The position numbers and the translations under genes were made by a program. Shown here piece after piece: positions 44,981-54,869 of a stretch of DNA of 64,000 nucleotides. The DNA is from Butyrivibrio sp. Su6 (GTDB taxonomy: Bacteria; Bacillota; Clostridia; Lachnospirales; Lachnospiraceae). The notes under the pieces are model-generated. The model was not told the DNA's origin and did not search any database. It saw nothing but the letters and a program-made list of their open reading frames with translations. Within the stretch, counting starts at the first letter, position 1; every line of letters starts with the position of its first letter. The DNA is taken from NCBI RefSeq assembly GCF_900108105.1, contig NZ_FNUR01000002.1, positions 62,001-126,000 of the forward strand, given 5' to 3'.

Positions 44981-47131
44981 ATGATGCAGATCAACATCAA
45001 CACTAAAATAATTGGGGATATTAACCTGGTACCTGTACGTAAAGCGGTGCAGGCACTGGAGAGAGATATTAAAAATACATGTAAAGACACCACAGAGCCA
45101 GGACTTGAGATCAAGCTGGTGTCAATTGCTTATGATGCGTCATCTGAAGTTTTTACAATAGTCAGAAATGAAGACAAACTTACCATAACATCTGCCAGCA
45201 GTCTTGGCCTTATCTATGGCATTTACCATGTCAGCAGAGAATTTTTGGGAGTTCAGAATTTCTGGTTTTGGAATGAACAGGAGCTTACGAAAGAATCAGA
45301 GCACATAGTTCCTGATAATTATCACTATGAGTCCAAGCCATCAAAAGTAAGATTTCGCGGATGGTTTATTAATGATGAGGTCCTTTTTGACGGATGGAGA
45401 GAAAAGGTGGGTGAGAACTTCCCGTGGGAAATGGCCTTTGAAGCCCTTCTTCGCTGCGGTGGAAATATGACGATTCCCGGCACAGACCACAATTCCCATA
45501 GGTACAAAGACCTCGCTAATGATTATGGCCTGTGGATAACTCACCATCATGCAGAGCCCTTGGGAGCCCAGATGTTTGCGCGAGCTTATCCTGATCTGGA
45601 GGCGAGTTTTAATAAACATCCGGATCTTTTTAGGGGGCTTTGGCAGCAGGCGATTGAGGACCAAAAGAACTGTAAAGTGGTGTGGAATCTTGGCTTTAGA
45701 GGTCAGGGAGACAGGCCGTTCTGGGCTGATGATCCAACCTACGATACACCAAAGGCCCGCGGCAAGCTCATGAGCGAGCTTATCCTTGAGCAGTACAATC
45801 TGGTAAAAGAGTCAGATAAGGATGCAGTTTGCTGTACAAACCTTTATGGTGAAACCATGGAGCTCTACAAGGATGGATACCTGACTTTCCCAAGTGACGT
45901 AATAAAGATCTGGGCAGATAACGGTTTTGGTAAGATGGTTTCAAGAAGGCAGAACAACCATAACCCAAGAGTTTATGCCCTTCCTCACGAAGGAGATAAC
46001 AGCGCCCATGGAATATACTACCATGCGTCTTTCTATGATCTTCAGGCGGCAGCCATGATGACCATGCTTCCTAACTCTCCTGAATTTGTGGTAAATGAGC
46101 TAAAAGACGTATATGCTCATGGAGTAGATGATTTCTGGATAATCAACTGCTCAAATGTTAAGCCCCACACTTACTACCTTGATCTGATAGCCAAAATGTG
46201 GAGCGGCCATGAAGGCGACCGCTCAAATGCCAACGAGATCAAGAGCCTGGATGCGCAGAAATATGAAATTGAACATATACAAGACTATGTAAAAAAATAT
46301 TACGGCGACATCACAGCACCTGACCTTACTTCAAGGATAGAAGATGCCTACAGGGAATGGCCAAAATGCACACCAAAGTACGGACCAAATGAAGACGACC
46401 ATGCGGGAGAACAGTTTAGCAATCACGGAGCAAGGATTTTAACCTGCGGCTTTATAAGCAATTTCAATAAGCTGGATCCAGCAAATACCAAGTCACTACC
46501 TGAACTTAACTGGATATGTAAAAGAGATACACTGATAGAACAGGTAAAGTGGCATGAGGAAAAATATAATGAAGCACTTGATGGTTACGAAAAATACCTT
46601 GCAGACTGCAATAAGGTAAAAGAAGACCTGGTAGCAAAAGGAAACCTCACGGCAGCAGAAAGATTCGATAACAACCTTATCTGTCAGGTTCAGTACCACT
46701 ACTACAGCTATCTTGGAGCATACCATATTTGCAGGGCTATTCTTACCTGTCTCGATGATAAAAGTGAAGGTGGCAAATTTATAGATGTTCTTGAAGAAGG
46801 TCCAAATGGCAAGCCTGTGGATTACCTCACAGCTTTTTATGAAGCAGGCCTGGCAAAGAAAGCATTCTTTGAAGGATATGAGGCTATGAGAAGCCATGAA
46901 CATGACATTTGGGAAGGATTTTATGAGAATGACTGCGAAGCAGATATCAGACAGTCCGGGTTTGTAGCTGAGAGCCTTATGTCATATCTTAGAGTACTAG
47001 GCGATGGCCCTCACTTTTACAAGTGGCAGCGCAAGTTCCAAAAAGAATCCGGTGGAGAAAAAGTGCATCTTATCCTTAGAATTAAGGCGCACTTGACAGA
47101 TGATGAGCTGTGGAATCTTATGACCAGGTGA
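44981..47131 (+). CDS. GH115 xylan alpha-1,2-glucuronidase-like enzyme
   Basis: A 716-residue protein with the GH115 layout: N-terminal alpha/beta domain (about 1-110, GLIYGIYHVSREFLGV), then a TIM barrel with RFRGWFINDE, NLGFRGQGDRPFW, IWADNGFG and YYHASFYDL, and a helical domain after about 460. GH115 enzymes remove (4-O-methyl)glucuronic acid from glucuronoxylan fragments. No signal peptide, so it acts on imported oligosaccharides. It is shorter than GH115 members with C-terminal beta domains. Start: ATG ATG at 44981/44984 after GGGGG. Confidence 0.8.
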   Translation: MMQININTKIIGDINLVPVRKAVQALERDIKNTCKDTTEPGLEIKLVSIAYDASSEVFTIVRNEDKLTITSASSLGLIYGIYHVSREFLGVQNFWFWNEQELTKESEHIVPDNYHYESKPSKVRFRGWFINDEVLFDGWREKVGENFPWEMAFEALLRCGGNMTIPGTDHNSHRYKDLANDYGLWITHHHAEPLGAQMFARAYPDLEASFNKHPDLFRGLWQQAIEDQKNCKVVWNLGFRGQGDRPFWADDPTYDTPKARGKLMSELILEQYNLVKESDKDAVCCTNLYGETMELYKDGYLTFPSDVIKIWADNGFGKMVSRRQNNHNPRVYALPHEGDNSAHGIYYHASFYDLQAAAMMTMLPNSPEFVVNELKDVYAHGVDDFWIINCSNVKPHTYYLDLIAKMWSGHEGDRSNANEIKSLDAQKYEIEHIQDYVKKYYGDITAPDLTSRIEDAYREWPKCTPKYGPNEDDHAGEQFSNHGARILTCGFISNFNKLDPANTKSLPELNWICKRDTLIEQVKWHEEKYNEALDGYEKYLADCNKVKEDLVAKGNLTAAERFDNNLICQVQYHYYSYLGAYHICRAILTCLDDKSEGGKFIDVLEEGPNGKPVDYLTAFYEAGLAKKAFFEGYEAMRSHEHDIWEGFYENDCEADIRQSGFVAESLMSYLRVLGDGPHFYKWQRKFQKESGGEKVHLILRIKAHLTDDELWNLMTR

Positions 47132-47136
47132 GGAAC

Positions 47137-47174
47137 AAAAACGTTCAGGCTGTATCAAACAACCTGAACGTTTT
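47137..47174. terminator. Shared terminator between GH115 gene and dnaE
   Basis: AAAACGTTCAGG (47138-47149) pairs with CCTGAACGTTTT (47163-47174). One arm is formed by the last codons of dnaE; T-runs or A-runs on both sides permit action in both directions. Confidence 0.8.
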
Positions 47175-50100
47175 CTCTTCCAAATGCATTTGACAGCATT
47201 TCAATCATATCTTTATCGGCTTTAATGGTGTAGCCCTTGCCAAGTTTTTTTACCTGCTTGGTGTCTGTGAGGTAAACAGTGACTTCGTCTTTGCCGTCAC
47301 TATCCGATAACAGTGAAAAGAGCTCCTGCTCCTTAGCAGAGTATTCATCTATATTGGCAAATCTTATCCACACTGTTCTGGCTATCTCATCAAACAGCGT
47401 GATCTTGCTGGCAATGAGCTTGGCGTCGCGGTCTTCTTCGACAGATACGCGGCCTTCAATAAATACCTTGGCATCGGTGTTGAGCCTTGGGGCGTTGGCC
47501 TCGTAGGTCTTTGGGAAAACAATAACTTCCACAGTGCCAACCATATCTTCTAAGGACAGGAATGCCATAACCTGATCAGTCTTGGTGTACTTAATCTTTT
47601 TATCACTTATGATTCCACCTATCTTTGCAGTGGCATTATCCTTTACATTAGGAACTCCTGTCTCATCATCAAGATAGAAATCTGCTGTGGTATTTGTGAT
47701 GTTCTTTTTCCACATTCCCACATACTCTTCGAGAGGATGCCCTGAAACATAGATTCCAAGGACTTCCTTTTCAAATTCCAAGAGAAGCTCACGGGGGAAC
47801 TCTCCTACATCCGGAAGTGGGACCTCATACTGCTTTTTCTCCGTTTCTCCGGCAAAATCAAACAACGACATTTGGCCGGCCATAGAGTTTCTTCCGCTGT
47901 TGTGGAGCTGGTCCATTATCTGCACATAAACAGTCATGAGCTGTTTGCGGCTTCCCTCGAAGCAGTCAAGAGCACCGGCTTTTATGAAGTTTTCAATAGC
48001 TCTTTTGTTGACGTCGCTTTCTCTTCCCTGCATACGAGTCAGGAAATCGTTGATATTCTTGAACTTTCCGCGAAGCTCACGCTCTTTTACAATGGCAGAA
48101 ATAACCGGCCTTCCGACACCTTTGATGGCAGTGAGTGCGTATCTTATGGCCTTTTTGCCATCGTGGTCAGTAACAGAAAAGCCTGAGTACCCCTCATTGA
48201 TATCAGGAGGTAAAAGAGTTATTCCCATGTTTCTGCAGCTCATAATATAGCCTGAAACTTTGCCGGGGTTATCAATAACTGAAGTCATGAGTGCTGCCAT
48301 GAATTCCACAGGATAGTAGTTTTTGAGCCATGCTGTCTGCAGGGCAACTACTGCGTAACAGGCAGCGTGTGACTTGTTAAAGGCGTACTTTGCGAAGTCC
48401 ATCATGGAATCGTAAATTGCATTGGCAATTTCAGGAGAAATGCCTTTTGAAGCGCATCCCGGAACATTTTCATCGGGATTGCCGTTAACGAAGTTAGCTC
48501 TTTCAACTTCCATGACGTGCTGTTTCTTTTTACTCATGGCACGTCTTACAAGATCAGCTCGTCCGAGAGTGTAGCCACCAAGCTGCTGAACTATCTGCAT
48601 AACCTGCTCCTGGTATACGATACAGCCATAGGTGGGCTTTAATATTGGCTCAAGCTCAGGGGTCTGATAGCTGATGGATGCAGCATCGTTTTTTCCTGAA
48701 ATATATTTAGGAATGAAATCCATTGGGCCCGGGCGATAAAGAGATATTCCCGCTATGATGTCTTCCAGAGACTGGGGGCGGAGCTCTTTCATGAAGGCCT
48801 GCATACCGCCGGATTCAAGCTGGAATATACCGTCGCACTTGCCACTTCCAATAAGCGCAAGGACGTTGGGGTCATTGTAATCAATTTTATCTATATCGAT
48901 GAAATTAGGGTCACCTTTTTTGGCACCGATGGAATTGTTGGCAAAACGCACAGCGTCCTTGATAACTGTAAGAGTTCGCAGTCCCAAAAAGTCCATCTTA
49001 AGAAGACCAAGCTCTTCTATGGTGGTCATGGTGAACTGAGTTGTTATATTTCCTTCAGCAGAGCGGGACAAAGGAACCAAATCCTCAGCCGGAGCCTGAC
49101 AGATAACAACACCTGCCGCATGTATGGATGTGTGCCTTGGGAGACCCTCAAGCTTTTTACACATGTCGATGAGCTTATGCACTGTCTCGTCAGTTTCATA
49201 CTGGGTTCTAAGCTCCGGGTTCATGGAAAGAGCTTTCTCAAGCGTTATGTTAAGCTCGTTGGGGATCATCTTTGCAATCTGATCGCCATAGCTGTAAGGA
49301 AGATCCATAACCCTTGCCACATCTCTTATAACACCTTTGGCAGCAAGAGTACCAAAAGTGATGATCTGAACAACCTTGTCTGCACCGTATTTTTCGGTTA
49401 CGTAGTCGATAACGTCCTGCCTGCGCTCGTACTCGAAATCCACGTCAATATCAGGCATGGACACACGCTCAGGGTTAAGGAACCTTTCAAAGAGAAGGTC
49501 ATACTTAATAGGATCAATGTTGGTTATGTGCATGCAATAGGAGACGATACTTCCCGCAGCGGAGCCACGGCCCGGGCCAACTGCTATATCGTGCTCACGG
49601 CAATAGTTGATGTAATCCCATACAATAAGGAAGTAATCCACATAACCCATGCGCTTGATGACGCCAAGCTCATAGTCAAGCTTTTCCTTTAGAGTGCCGT
49701 CGTCATCTGGATATCTCTCATGAAGTCCATCAAGACACAGCTTATTCAGGTAAGTCCAGGAATCGTATCCTTCGGGAACCTCGAAATGCGGGAGCTTTGT
49801 GACACCGAACTCAATTTCTACATGGCATCTGTCCGCAATTTTCTGTGTATTATCAAGAGCCTCTTTTGCATAAGGGAAAAGAGCTCTCATTTCCTCTTCA
49901 CTTTTTACGTAGTACTGCCCGCCTTCATAGCGAAGCCTGTCCTCGTCACCAACTTTTTTACCTGTCTGAATACACAGTAAAAGATCATGAGCCTCCGCGT
50001 CGTCAGCATAAGTGTAGTGGCAGTCGTTGGTTGCAACAAGCGGAATATCAAGTTCGTCAGAAAGAGCTAAAAGAGTGTTGTTCACAGTTCTCTGATCAGG

Positions 50101-50640
50101 AATTCCGTGATCCTGCAGCTCTAAAAAGAAATTGCCATGACCGAATATCCTGTCCATGCGGATGGCAGCTTCTTTAGCTTTGGCGTTTTCTCTTTTTAAT
50201 ATGTTGCGGGGAATCTCGCCGGCAAGACACGCGCTCAAGGCGATGATACCCTCGTGATATTTCTCCAAAAGCTCCATATCAACACGGGGCTTGTAGTAGT
50301 AACCTTCAGTAAATCCGCGGCTTACAATATGCGAGAGGTTGGCGTAGCCTACATTATTCTCAGCCAAAAGAACAAGGTGATAGTACCTGTCGTCAGTGGC
50401 AGAAGCTTCTTTATCAAAACGTGAAGAAGGAGCAACATACACTTCACAGCCGATAACAGGGTTGATTCCGGCCTCTTTGCAGGCTTTATAGAAATCAATC
50501 ACACCGTACATTACTCCGTGATCGGTAATTGCGCCGGCGGTCATGCCAAGCTCTTTAAGCCTTTTAACATATTCTTTTATTTTGTTAGATCCGTCCAAAA
50601 GACTGTACTCAGTGTGGACGTGAAGATGCGTAAATGCCAT
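47155..50640 (-). CDS. dnaE: DNA polymerase III subunit alpha
   Basis: A 1161-residue replicative polymerase: PHP domain at the N-terminus (THLHVHTEYSLLDG), polymerase core with GPGRGSAAGS, the catalytic MPDIDVDF aspartates and YAFNKSHAACYA, then HhH and a C-terminal OB domain (about 960-1080). Length matches DnaE of Gram-positive bacteria. The ATG at 50640 has GAGGG at good spacing; an upstream in-frame TTG at 50652 does not. Monocistronic and converging on the GH115 gene. Confidence 0.96.
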   Translation of the reverse strand: MAFTHLHVHTEYSLLDGSNKIKEYVKRLKELGMTAGAITDHGVMYGVIDFYKACKEAGINPVIGCEVYVAPSSRFDKEASATDDRYYHLVLLAENNVGYANLSHIVSRGFTEGYYYKPRVDMELLEKYHEGIIALSACLAGEIPRNILKRENAKAKEAAIRMDRIFGHGNFFLELQDHGIPDQRTVNNTLLALSDELDIPLVATNDCHYTYADDAEAHDLLLCIQTGKKVGDEDRLRYEGGQYYVKSEEEMRALFPYAKEALDNTQKIADRCHVEIEFGVTKLPHFEVPEGYDSWTYLNKLCLDGLHERYPDDDGTLKEKLDYELGVIKRMGYVDYFLIVWDYINYCREHDIAVGPGRGSAAGSIVSYCMHITNIDPIKYDLLFERFLNPERVSMPDIDVDFEYERRQDVIDYVTEKYGADKVVQIITFGTLAAKGVIRDVARVMDLPYSYGDQIAKMIPNELNITLEKALSMNPELRTQYETDETVHKLIDMCKKLEGLPRHTSIHAAGVVICQAPAEDLVPLSRSAEGNITTQFTMTTIEELGLLKMDFLGLRTLTVIKDAVRFANNSIGAKKGDPNFIDIDKIDYNDPNVLALIGSGKCDGIFQLESGGMQAFMKELRPQSLEDIIAGISLYRPGPMDFIPKYISGKNDAASISYQTPELEPILKPTYGCIVYQEQVMQIVQQLGGYTLGRADLVRRAMSKKKQHVMEVERANFVNGNPDENVPGCASKGISPEIANAIYDSMMDFAKYAFNKSHAACYAVVALQTAWLKNYYPVEFMAALMTSVIDNPGKVSGYIMSCRNMGITLLPPDINEGYSGFSVTDHDGKKAIRYALTAIKGVGRPVISAIVKERELRGKFKNINDFLTRMQGRESDVNKRAIENFIKAGALDCFEGSRKQLMTVYVQIMDQLHNSGRNSMAGQMSLFDFAGETEKKQYEVPLPDVGEFPRELLLEFEKEVLGIYVSGHPLEEYVGMWKKNITNTTADFYLDDETGVPNVKDNATAKIGGIISDKKIKYTKTDQVMAFLSLEDMVGTVEVIVFPKTYEANAPRLNTDAKVFIEGRVSVEEDRDAKLIASKITLFDEIARTVWIRFANIDEYSAKEQELFSLLSDSDGKDEVTVYLTDTKQVKKLGKGYTIKADKDMIEMLSNAFGRENVQVV

Positions 50641-50764
50641 GTTTTCCCTCAACTTTAATGATTATTAGAAGATTATAGCATCAATGGGATTAACATCCAA
50701 TACCACAAGAAAGCAGACAATATGATAAAAAAATTAGTGAAAATGTTAAAAAAAATTGAAATAA

Positions 50765-50774
50765 GAAACGTTTC
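50765..50774. promoter_or_regulatory. Palindromic operator candidate GAAACGTTTC
   Basis: A perfect 10-bp palindrome of the LacI/CcpA-type (cre-like) form lies 108 bp before pfkA and 125 bp before dnaE. It could mediate catabolite control of pfkA; only the palindrome is seen. Confidence 0.35.
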
Positions 50775-50881
50775 CGTTGCAGATTTAAATTAATTGCGCT
50801 AATATATTGTAGAAAAAATGTCATAAATTTATCAATAATTTTTGTGTTAAGGTATTGCATTATAGGAATCGAGGAAATCAT

Positions 50882-51850
50882 ATGGCAAAGCAGATAAAAA
50901 CAATCGGCGTATTAACAAGTGGTGGTGACGCACCTGGAATGAATGCTGCGATTAGAGCAGTTGTTCGTAAGTCTTTAGCTAATGGTCTTAAGGTTAAGGG
51001 TATCAAAAAAGGATACATGGGTCTTCTCAATGAAGAAATCATTGATATGGACAGAAGAAGCGTATCCGATATTATCCAGCGCGGTGGTACAATCCTTGGA
51101 ACAGCACGTTGCATGGAGTTCACAACACCTGAGGGACAGGCTAAGGGAGCTGAGATTTGCCGTAAGCATGGTATAGATGGAGTTATCGTTATCGGTGGTG
51201 ACGGTTCTTACAGAGGTGCTCAGAAGCTTTCACAGCAGGGCATCAACACAGTAGGTATCCCTGGAACAATCGACCTTGATATTTCCTGCACAGATTATAC
51301 AATCGGATTTGATACAGCTATCAACACAGCTATGGAAGCTATCGACAAAATCCGTGATACATCTTCATCACATGAGAGAGTTAGTATCGTAGAAGTTATG
51401 GGACGTCATGCAGGTTACATCGCTCTTTGGTGCTCAATCGCTAACGGAGCTGATGATATCCTTCTTCCTGAAAAGTATGATTACAATGAGCAGCGCATCA
51501 TTGATAATATCATTGATAACCGTAAGAAAGGTAAGACACACCACATCATCGTAAATGCCGAGGGTATCGGACATTCAACATCAATGGCTCGTAGAATTGA
51601 GGCTGCAACAGGTCTTGAGACAAGAGCTTCTATCCTTGGTTACATGCAGCGTGGTGGTAGCCCAACATGTAAGGACCGTGTATATGCTTCAATGATGGGA
51701 TGCTATGCAGCAGATATCCTTGCAGCAGGCAAGACAAACAGAGTTGTAGGATATCGCAATGGCCAGTTCGTTGACTACGATATTGACGAAGCTCTTGCAA
51801 TGAAAAAGAATATTAACGAGTATATGTACGAAATTGCACGTATTCTTTAA
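50882..51850 (+). CDS. pfkA: ATP-dependent 6-phosphofructokinase
   Basis: A 322-residue PfkA that phosphorylates fructose 6-phosphate. TSGGDAPGMNAAIRA, GGDGS (ATP-type; PPi-type enzymes read GGDD), GRHAGYIAL and MQRGGSPTCKDR are visible. The catalytic loop, usually GTIDND, reads GTIDLD: both aspartates remain but the Asn between is Leu. ATG 50882 is preceded by GAGG; an upstream in-frame TTG at 50855 is not used. Its terminator follows at 51878. Confidence 0.95.
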   Translation: MAKQIKTIGVLTSGGDAPGMNAAIRAVVRKSLANGLKVKGIKKGYMGLLNEEIIDMDRRSVSDIIQRGGTILGTARCMEFTTPEGQAKGAEICRKHGIDGVIVIGGDGSYRGAQKLSQQGINTVGIPGTIDLDISCTDYTIGFDTAINTAMEAIDKIRDTSSSHERVSIVEVMGRHAGYIALWCSIANGADDILLPEKYDYNEQRIIDNIIDNRKKGKTHHIIVNAEGIGHSTSMARRIEAATGLETRASILGYMQRGGSPTCKDRVYASMMGCYAADILAAGKTNRVVGYRNGQFVDYDIDEALAMKKNINEYMYEIARIL

Positions 51851-51877
51851 TAGCATATTTTATAACGAAATGATTCA

Positions 51878-51909
51878 ACGGCGGATTTTTTATATCCGCC
51901 GTTTTTTTA
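51878..51909 (+). terminator. Terminator of pfkA
   Basis: ACGGCGGAT (51878-51886) pairs with ATCCGCCGT (51894-51902), followed by seven T. Confidence 0.9.
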
Positions 51910-51971
51910 TCCTTTGTTTAATGTGTTATACTATATACACTAATCGGGTAAGTGGAATAAGAGGAAAGATA

Positions 51972-52775
51972 ATGATAACAAGTACTAATAACGATAGAGT
52001 AAAACAGGTAGTAGCCTATGTGCAAAAGAGCAAGGCCCGCAAGGACGGAGATGTCTTTGTCATTGAAGGCATGAAAATGCTCAGAGAGGCGCCTGTTCTT
52101 CAGGTAAGAGAAGTCTATGTGACAGGAAGATTTCTTGATAAGGCTACTGAGGAAGATAAAGAGATCCTTTGGAGATATGGTGCAGAGGAAGTTTCAGATG
52201 ATGTCATGAAAAAAATGGCAGACACTCAGACACCTCAGGGCGTTCTGGCGGTAGTTTCCCAGTATCACTACACAGAAGAGGAAGTTTTGGAGGGCTATAA
52301 TAAGGACGATGAAGGTGCTAAGCCACTTATTCTTATCCTTGAGAACATTCAGGATCCGGGAAATCTTGGAACAATGCTTCGTTCGGGCGAAGGCGCGGGC
52401 GTAACCGGAGTTATCCTCAGCAAAGGCTCAGCAGATATCTACAATCCAAAAGTCATCAGATCCACCATGGGCTCAATTTTCAGAATGCCTTTTATATATG
52501 TAGAAAACCTTGCAGAAATGATAAAAAAACTTTCTGCAAATGGCATAAATACTTATGCTGCGCATCTTAAAGGAACCAAAAACTATGATGAATTCGACTA
52601 TACGAAGCCCACAGCTTTTTTGGTAGGAAATGAAGGCAATGGCCTTACAAAAGAGACTGCGGATGCAGCAACTGAGTACATTCTGATACCAATGAAGGGT
52701 GAAGTTGAATCAATGAATGCTGCAACATCAGCGGCAATACTTACATTTGAAGCATCAAGACAAAGAAGGGGGTAA
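51972..52775 (+). CDS. TrmH/SpoU-family RNA 2'-O-ribose methyltransferase
   Basis: A 267-residue SPOUT methyltransferase. The N-terminal substrate-binding domain reads KARKDGDVFVIEGMKMLREA; SPOUT motifs are LENIQDPGNLGTMLR, FLVGNEGNGLT and IPMKGEVESMNAATSAA. It methylates rRNA or tRNA ribose using SAM; the exact target is not readable. ATG 51972 with GAGGAAAG upstream; longer in-frame extensions to 51834 overlap pfkA and lack a ribosome-binding site. A TGTTATACT extended -10 lies at 51924-51932. proC follows after 5 bp. Confidence 0.9.
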   Translation: MITSTNNDRVKQVVAYVQKSKARKDGDVFVIEGMKMLREAPVLQVREVYVTGRFLDKATEEDKEILWRYGAEEVSDDVMKKMADTQTPQGVLAVVSQYHYTEEEVLEGYNKDDEGAKPLILILENIQDPGNLGTMLRSGEGAGVTGVILSKGSADIYNPKVIRSTMGSIFRMPFIYVENLAEMIKKLSANGINTYAAHLKGTKNYDEFDYTKPTAFLVGNEGNGLTKETADAATEYILIPMKGEVESMNAATSAAILTFEASRQRRG

Positions 52776-52780
52776 TTAAA

Positions 52781-53575
52781 ATGACAATAGGTTTTATCGG
52801 ACTTGGAAACATGGCAAAGGCCATGATTGGTGGCATCTTAGCCAAGGGACTTATGGGACCAAATGAGATCATAGGAACAGCGGCAACTGAGACCACAAGA
52901 GCAAAGGTTGCAAACAAGTACGGAATTCAGACAAGAAGCTCTAACGAAGCAGTAGCCAAGGATGCAGACATCATCATCCTTGCAGTTAAGCCACAGTATC
53001 TTAAGGTTGTTATTGCGGACATCATGGACAGCGTAGATGACAGCAAGATCATTGTCAGCATCGCAGCCGGAAAGACTATTAACTGGCTGGCAAAAGAGTT
53101 CGAGAAACCGGTTAAGATCATAAGAGTAATGCCTAACACACCGGCTCTTGTTTTGGAAGGCTGCTCTGCAGTTTGTAGAAATGATCTCGTTACAGATGAT
53201 GACTTCCATTTCGTTATCGAACTTTTGGAGAGCTTTGGAAAAGCCTACACAGTTCCGGAATCTATGATGGACGTAGTAGTAGGTATTAGCGGTTCATCAC
53301 CTGCTTATGTATTTCTTTTCATCGAAGCAATGGCAGATGCTGCGGTTGCAGGAGGAATGCCCAGAAAGCAGGCCTATGAGTTTGCAGCACAGTCAGTTCT
53401 CGGAAGCGCCAAAATGGTTCTTGAAACAGGCAAACACCCGGGTGAGTTAAAAGACATGGTATGCTCTCCTTCAGGTACAACTATCGAAGCTGTACACGTC
53501 CTTGAAAAGGAGAGATTCAGAGGAACAGTAATGGACGCAGTCCAGGCCTGTATTGAAAAAAGCCGCAGTATTTGA
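52781..53575 (+). CDS. proC: Pyrroline-5-carboxylate reductase
   Basis: A 264-residue ProC catalysing the last step of proline synthesis. The Rossmann motif is GFIGLGNMAKAMIGG, with IRVMPNTPALVLEG and the signature region SGSSPAYVF, and PGELKDMVCSPSGTTIEAV near the C-terminus. Translationally linked to the preceding methyltransferase gene. Confidence 0.95.
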   Translation: MTIGFIGLGNMAKAMIGGILAKGLMGPNEIIGTAATETTRAKVANKYGIQTRSSNEAVAKDADIIILAVKPQYLKVVIADIMDSVDDSKIIVSIAAGKTINWLAKEFEKPVKIIRVMPNTPALVLEGCSAVCRNDLVTDDDFHFVIELLESFGKAYTVPESMMDVVVGISGSSPAYVFLFIEAMADAAVAGGMPRKQAYEFAAQSVLGSAKMVLETGKHPGELKDMVCSPSGTTIEAVHVLEKERFRGTVMDAVQACIEKSRSI

Positions 53576-53695
53576 CAAAAAATCATATGTTTGTTAATAT
53601 CTCTTTCAGAGTGTTTTCGACTTGGTAACAAGTTGAAATATTTTCGTAACATTTACCCAGGCGATCGCTAGGGTAGCAAAGAGGAAAGCAAAGAT

Positions 53696-54808
53696 ATGAA
53701 AAAAAAGCTAGAGTTATCCCGTGGGATAATGAGACTTATCATGATTTGCGGTCTCATCTTAGTTCTATTTGATTCCCATGTGATGACGGTACATGCAGGT
53801 GGAGGAGCTAACAGCATTTCTGTTTCTGCGGGCATTTCTAACATTGTTAGTCCGATGACACCTTTGGGAATTGATGTGACAGCTACAGAAGTTAAGGTAG
53901 CGGCAAGCGTGGAGAAATCTACTGAAGCAAGCTCTGCCTCATCTTCAGAAGAGACTGAATCAACCTTAGTCATGTCCAATGTGGGCAAGGCTATGAATGT
54001 AAGAGAAGAACCCTCAGAGGACGCTCAGAAAGTCGGAGTTCTTTATAAGGACTGCGGAGGAAAAATTCTCGAGAGAAAAGACGGTTGGACTAAGCTGCAG
54101 TCAGGCGACCTGATCGGATGGGCCAAGGATGAGTATCTTTTATTCGGTGAAGATGCTGAAAAACTTGCATCTGATGTAGGTAAACAGCTTGTAACAAGCC
54201 AGAGCAGTGCTCTAAACGTTAGAAGCGAGGCGTCAGAGGACTCAGAGATCATCGGAGTTCTTGGTGAAAAAGCCTTTGTAGATATGATCGAGGACCTTGG
54301 AAATGGTTGGATCAGCGTTGATTACAACGACGAGACAGGATATGTTCAGTCAGAGTATGTTACCACTGAGTTCAAGATAGACCAGGGTGAAACAATAGCA
54401 GCGATCAAGATCCGTGAGGAAGAAGAGAAAAAGAAAGCCCTCACAAAGAACACAGGCGCTGTAAGCGCAGACGCAGATGAAGTTAAACTTCTTGCAGCAC
54501 TTATCCAGTGCGAGGCAGGTAACCAGCCATATGAAGGACGAGTTGCGGTAGGTGCGGTAGTTATGAACCGTGTTAAGAGCGGAGCTTATCCTAGCAGCAT
54601 TTACAGTGTTATTTATGCATCAGGTCAGTTCACACCGGCACTTAACGGAACAGTTGCCAAGGTATACAACAGTGGCAAGATTTCTGATACTAACTATCAG
54701 GCAGCTCAGGCAGCTATAAATGGTGAAACAACTGTTGGTACAGCCCTTCACTTCAGAAGGATCAACGGAAGAGAAGGTATTATTATCGGGGCGCATGTAT
54801 TCTGGTAA
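53696..54808 (+). CDS. Secreted SleB-type cell wall hydrolase with two SH3b domains
   Basis: A 370-residue protein with a signal peptide (about 1-35), a low-complexity Ser/Glu stretch, two SH3b repeats (MNVREEPSEDAQKVGVL and LNVRSEASEDSEIIGVL) and a C-terminal Hydrolase_2 domain (about 260-370; LIQCEAGNQPYEGRVAVGAV, ASGQFTPALNG). Relatives are spore-cortex or cell-wall peptidoglycan lytic enzymes. Preceded by AGAGGAAAG and a 120-bp gap without a recognisable promoter. Confidence 0.88.
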   Translation: MKKKLELSRGIMRLIMICGLILVLFDSHVMTVHAGGGANSISVSAGISNIVSPMTPLGIDVTATEVKVAASVEKSTEASSASSSEETESTLVMSNVGKAMNVREEPSEDAQKVGVLYKDCGGKILERKDGWTKLQSGDLIGWAKDEYLLFGEDAEKLASDVGKQLVTSQSSALNVRSEASEDSEIIGVLGEKAFVDMIEDLGNGWISVDYNDETGYVQSEYVTTEFKIDQGETIAAIKIREEEEKKKALTKNTGAVSADADEVKLLAALIQCEAGNQPYEGRVAVGAVVMNRVKSGAYPSSIYSVIYASGQFTPALNGTVAKVYNSGKISDTNYQAAQAAINGETTVGTALHFRRINGREGIIIGAHVFW

Positions 54809-54819
54809 TGCATAAAAAT

Positions 54820-54863
54820 TGAATATTTATTCAAAATCATTCACATAAATGAATATTTATGCT
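54820..54863 (+). promoter_or_regulatory. Two ArgR boxes upstream of argF
   Basis: TGAATATTTATTCA (54820-54833) is a perfect palindromic ARG box, and TGAATATTTATGCT (54850-54863) is a weaker second one, 30 bp apart centre to centre. They sit directly before a TAATAT -10-like element and argF, implying arginine-dependent repression. Confidence 0.75.
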
Positions 54864-54869
54864 AATATA

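Noticed and set aside
49120-49692. 190-residue open frame on the plus strand
   Set aside because: Lies wholly inside dnaE on the other strand, with no ribosome-binding site or recognisable domain; dnaE is certain.
53576-53695. Possible c-di-AMP (ydaO) riboswitch before the SleB-type gene
   Set aside because: The 120-bp gap is shorter than expected and lacks the recognisable conserved core segments.
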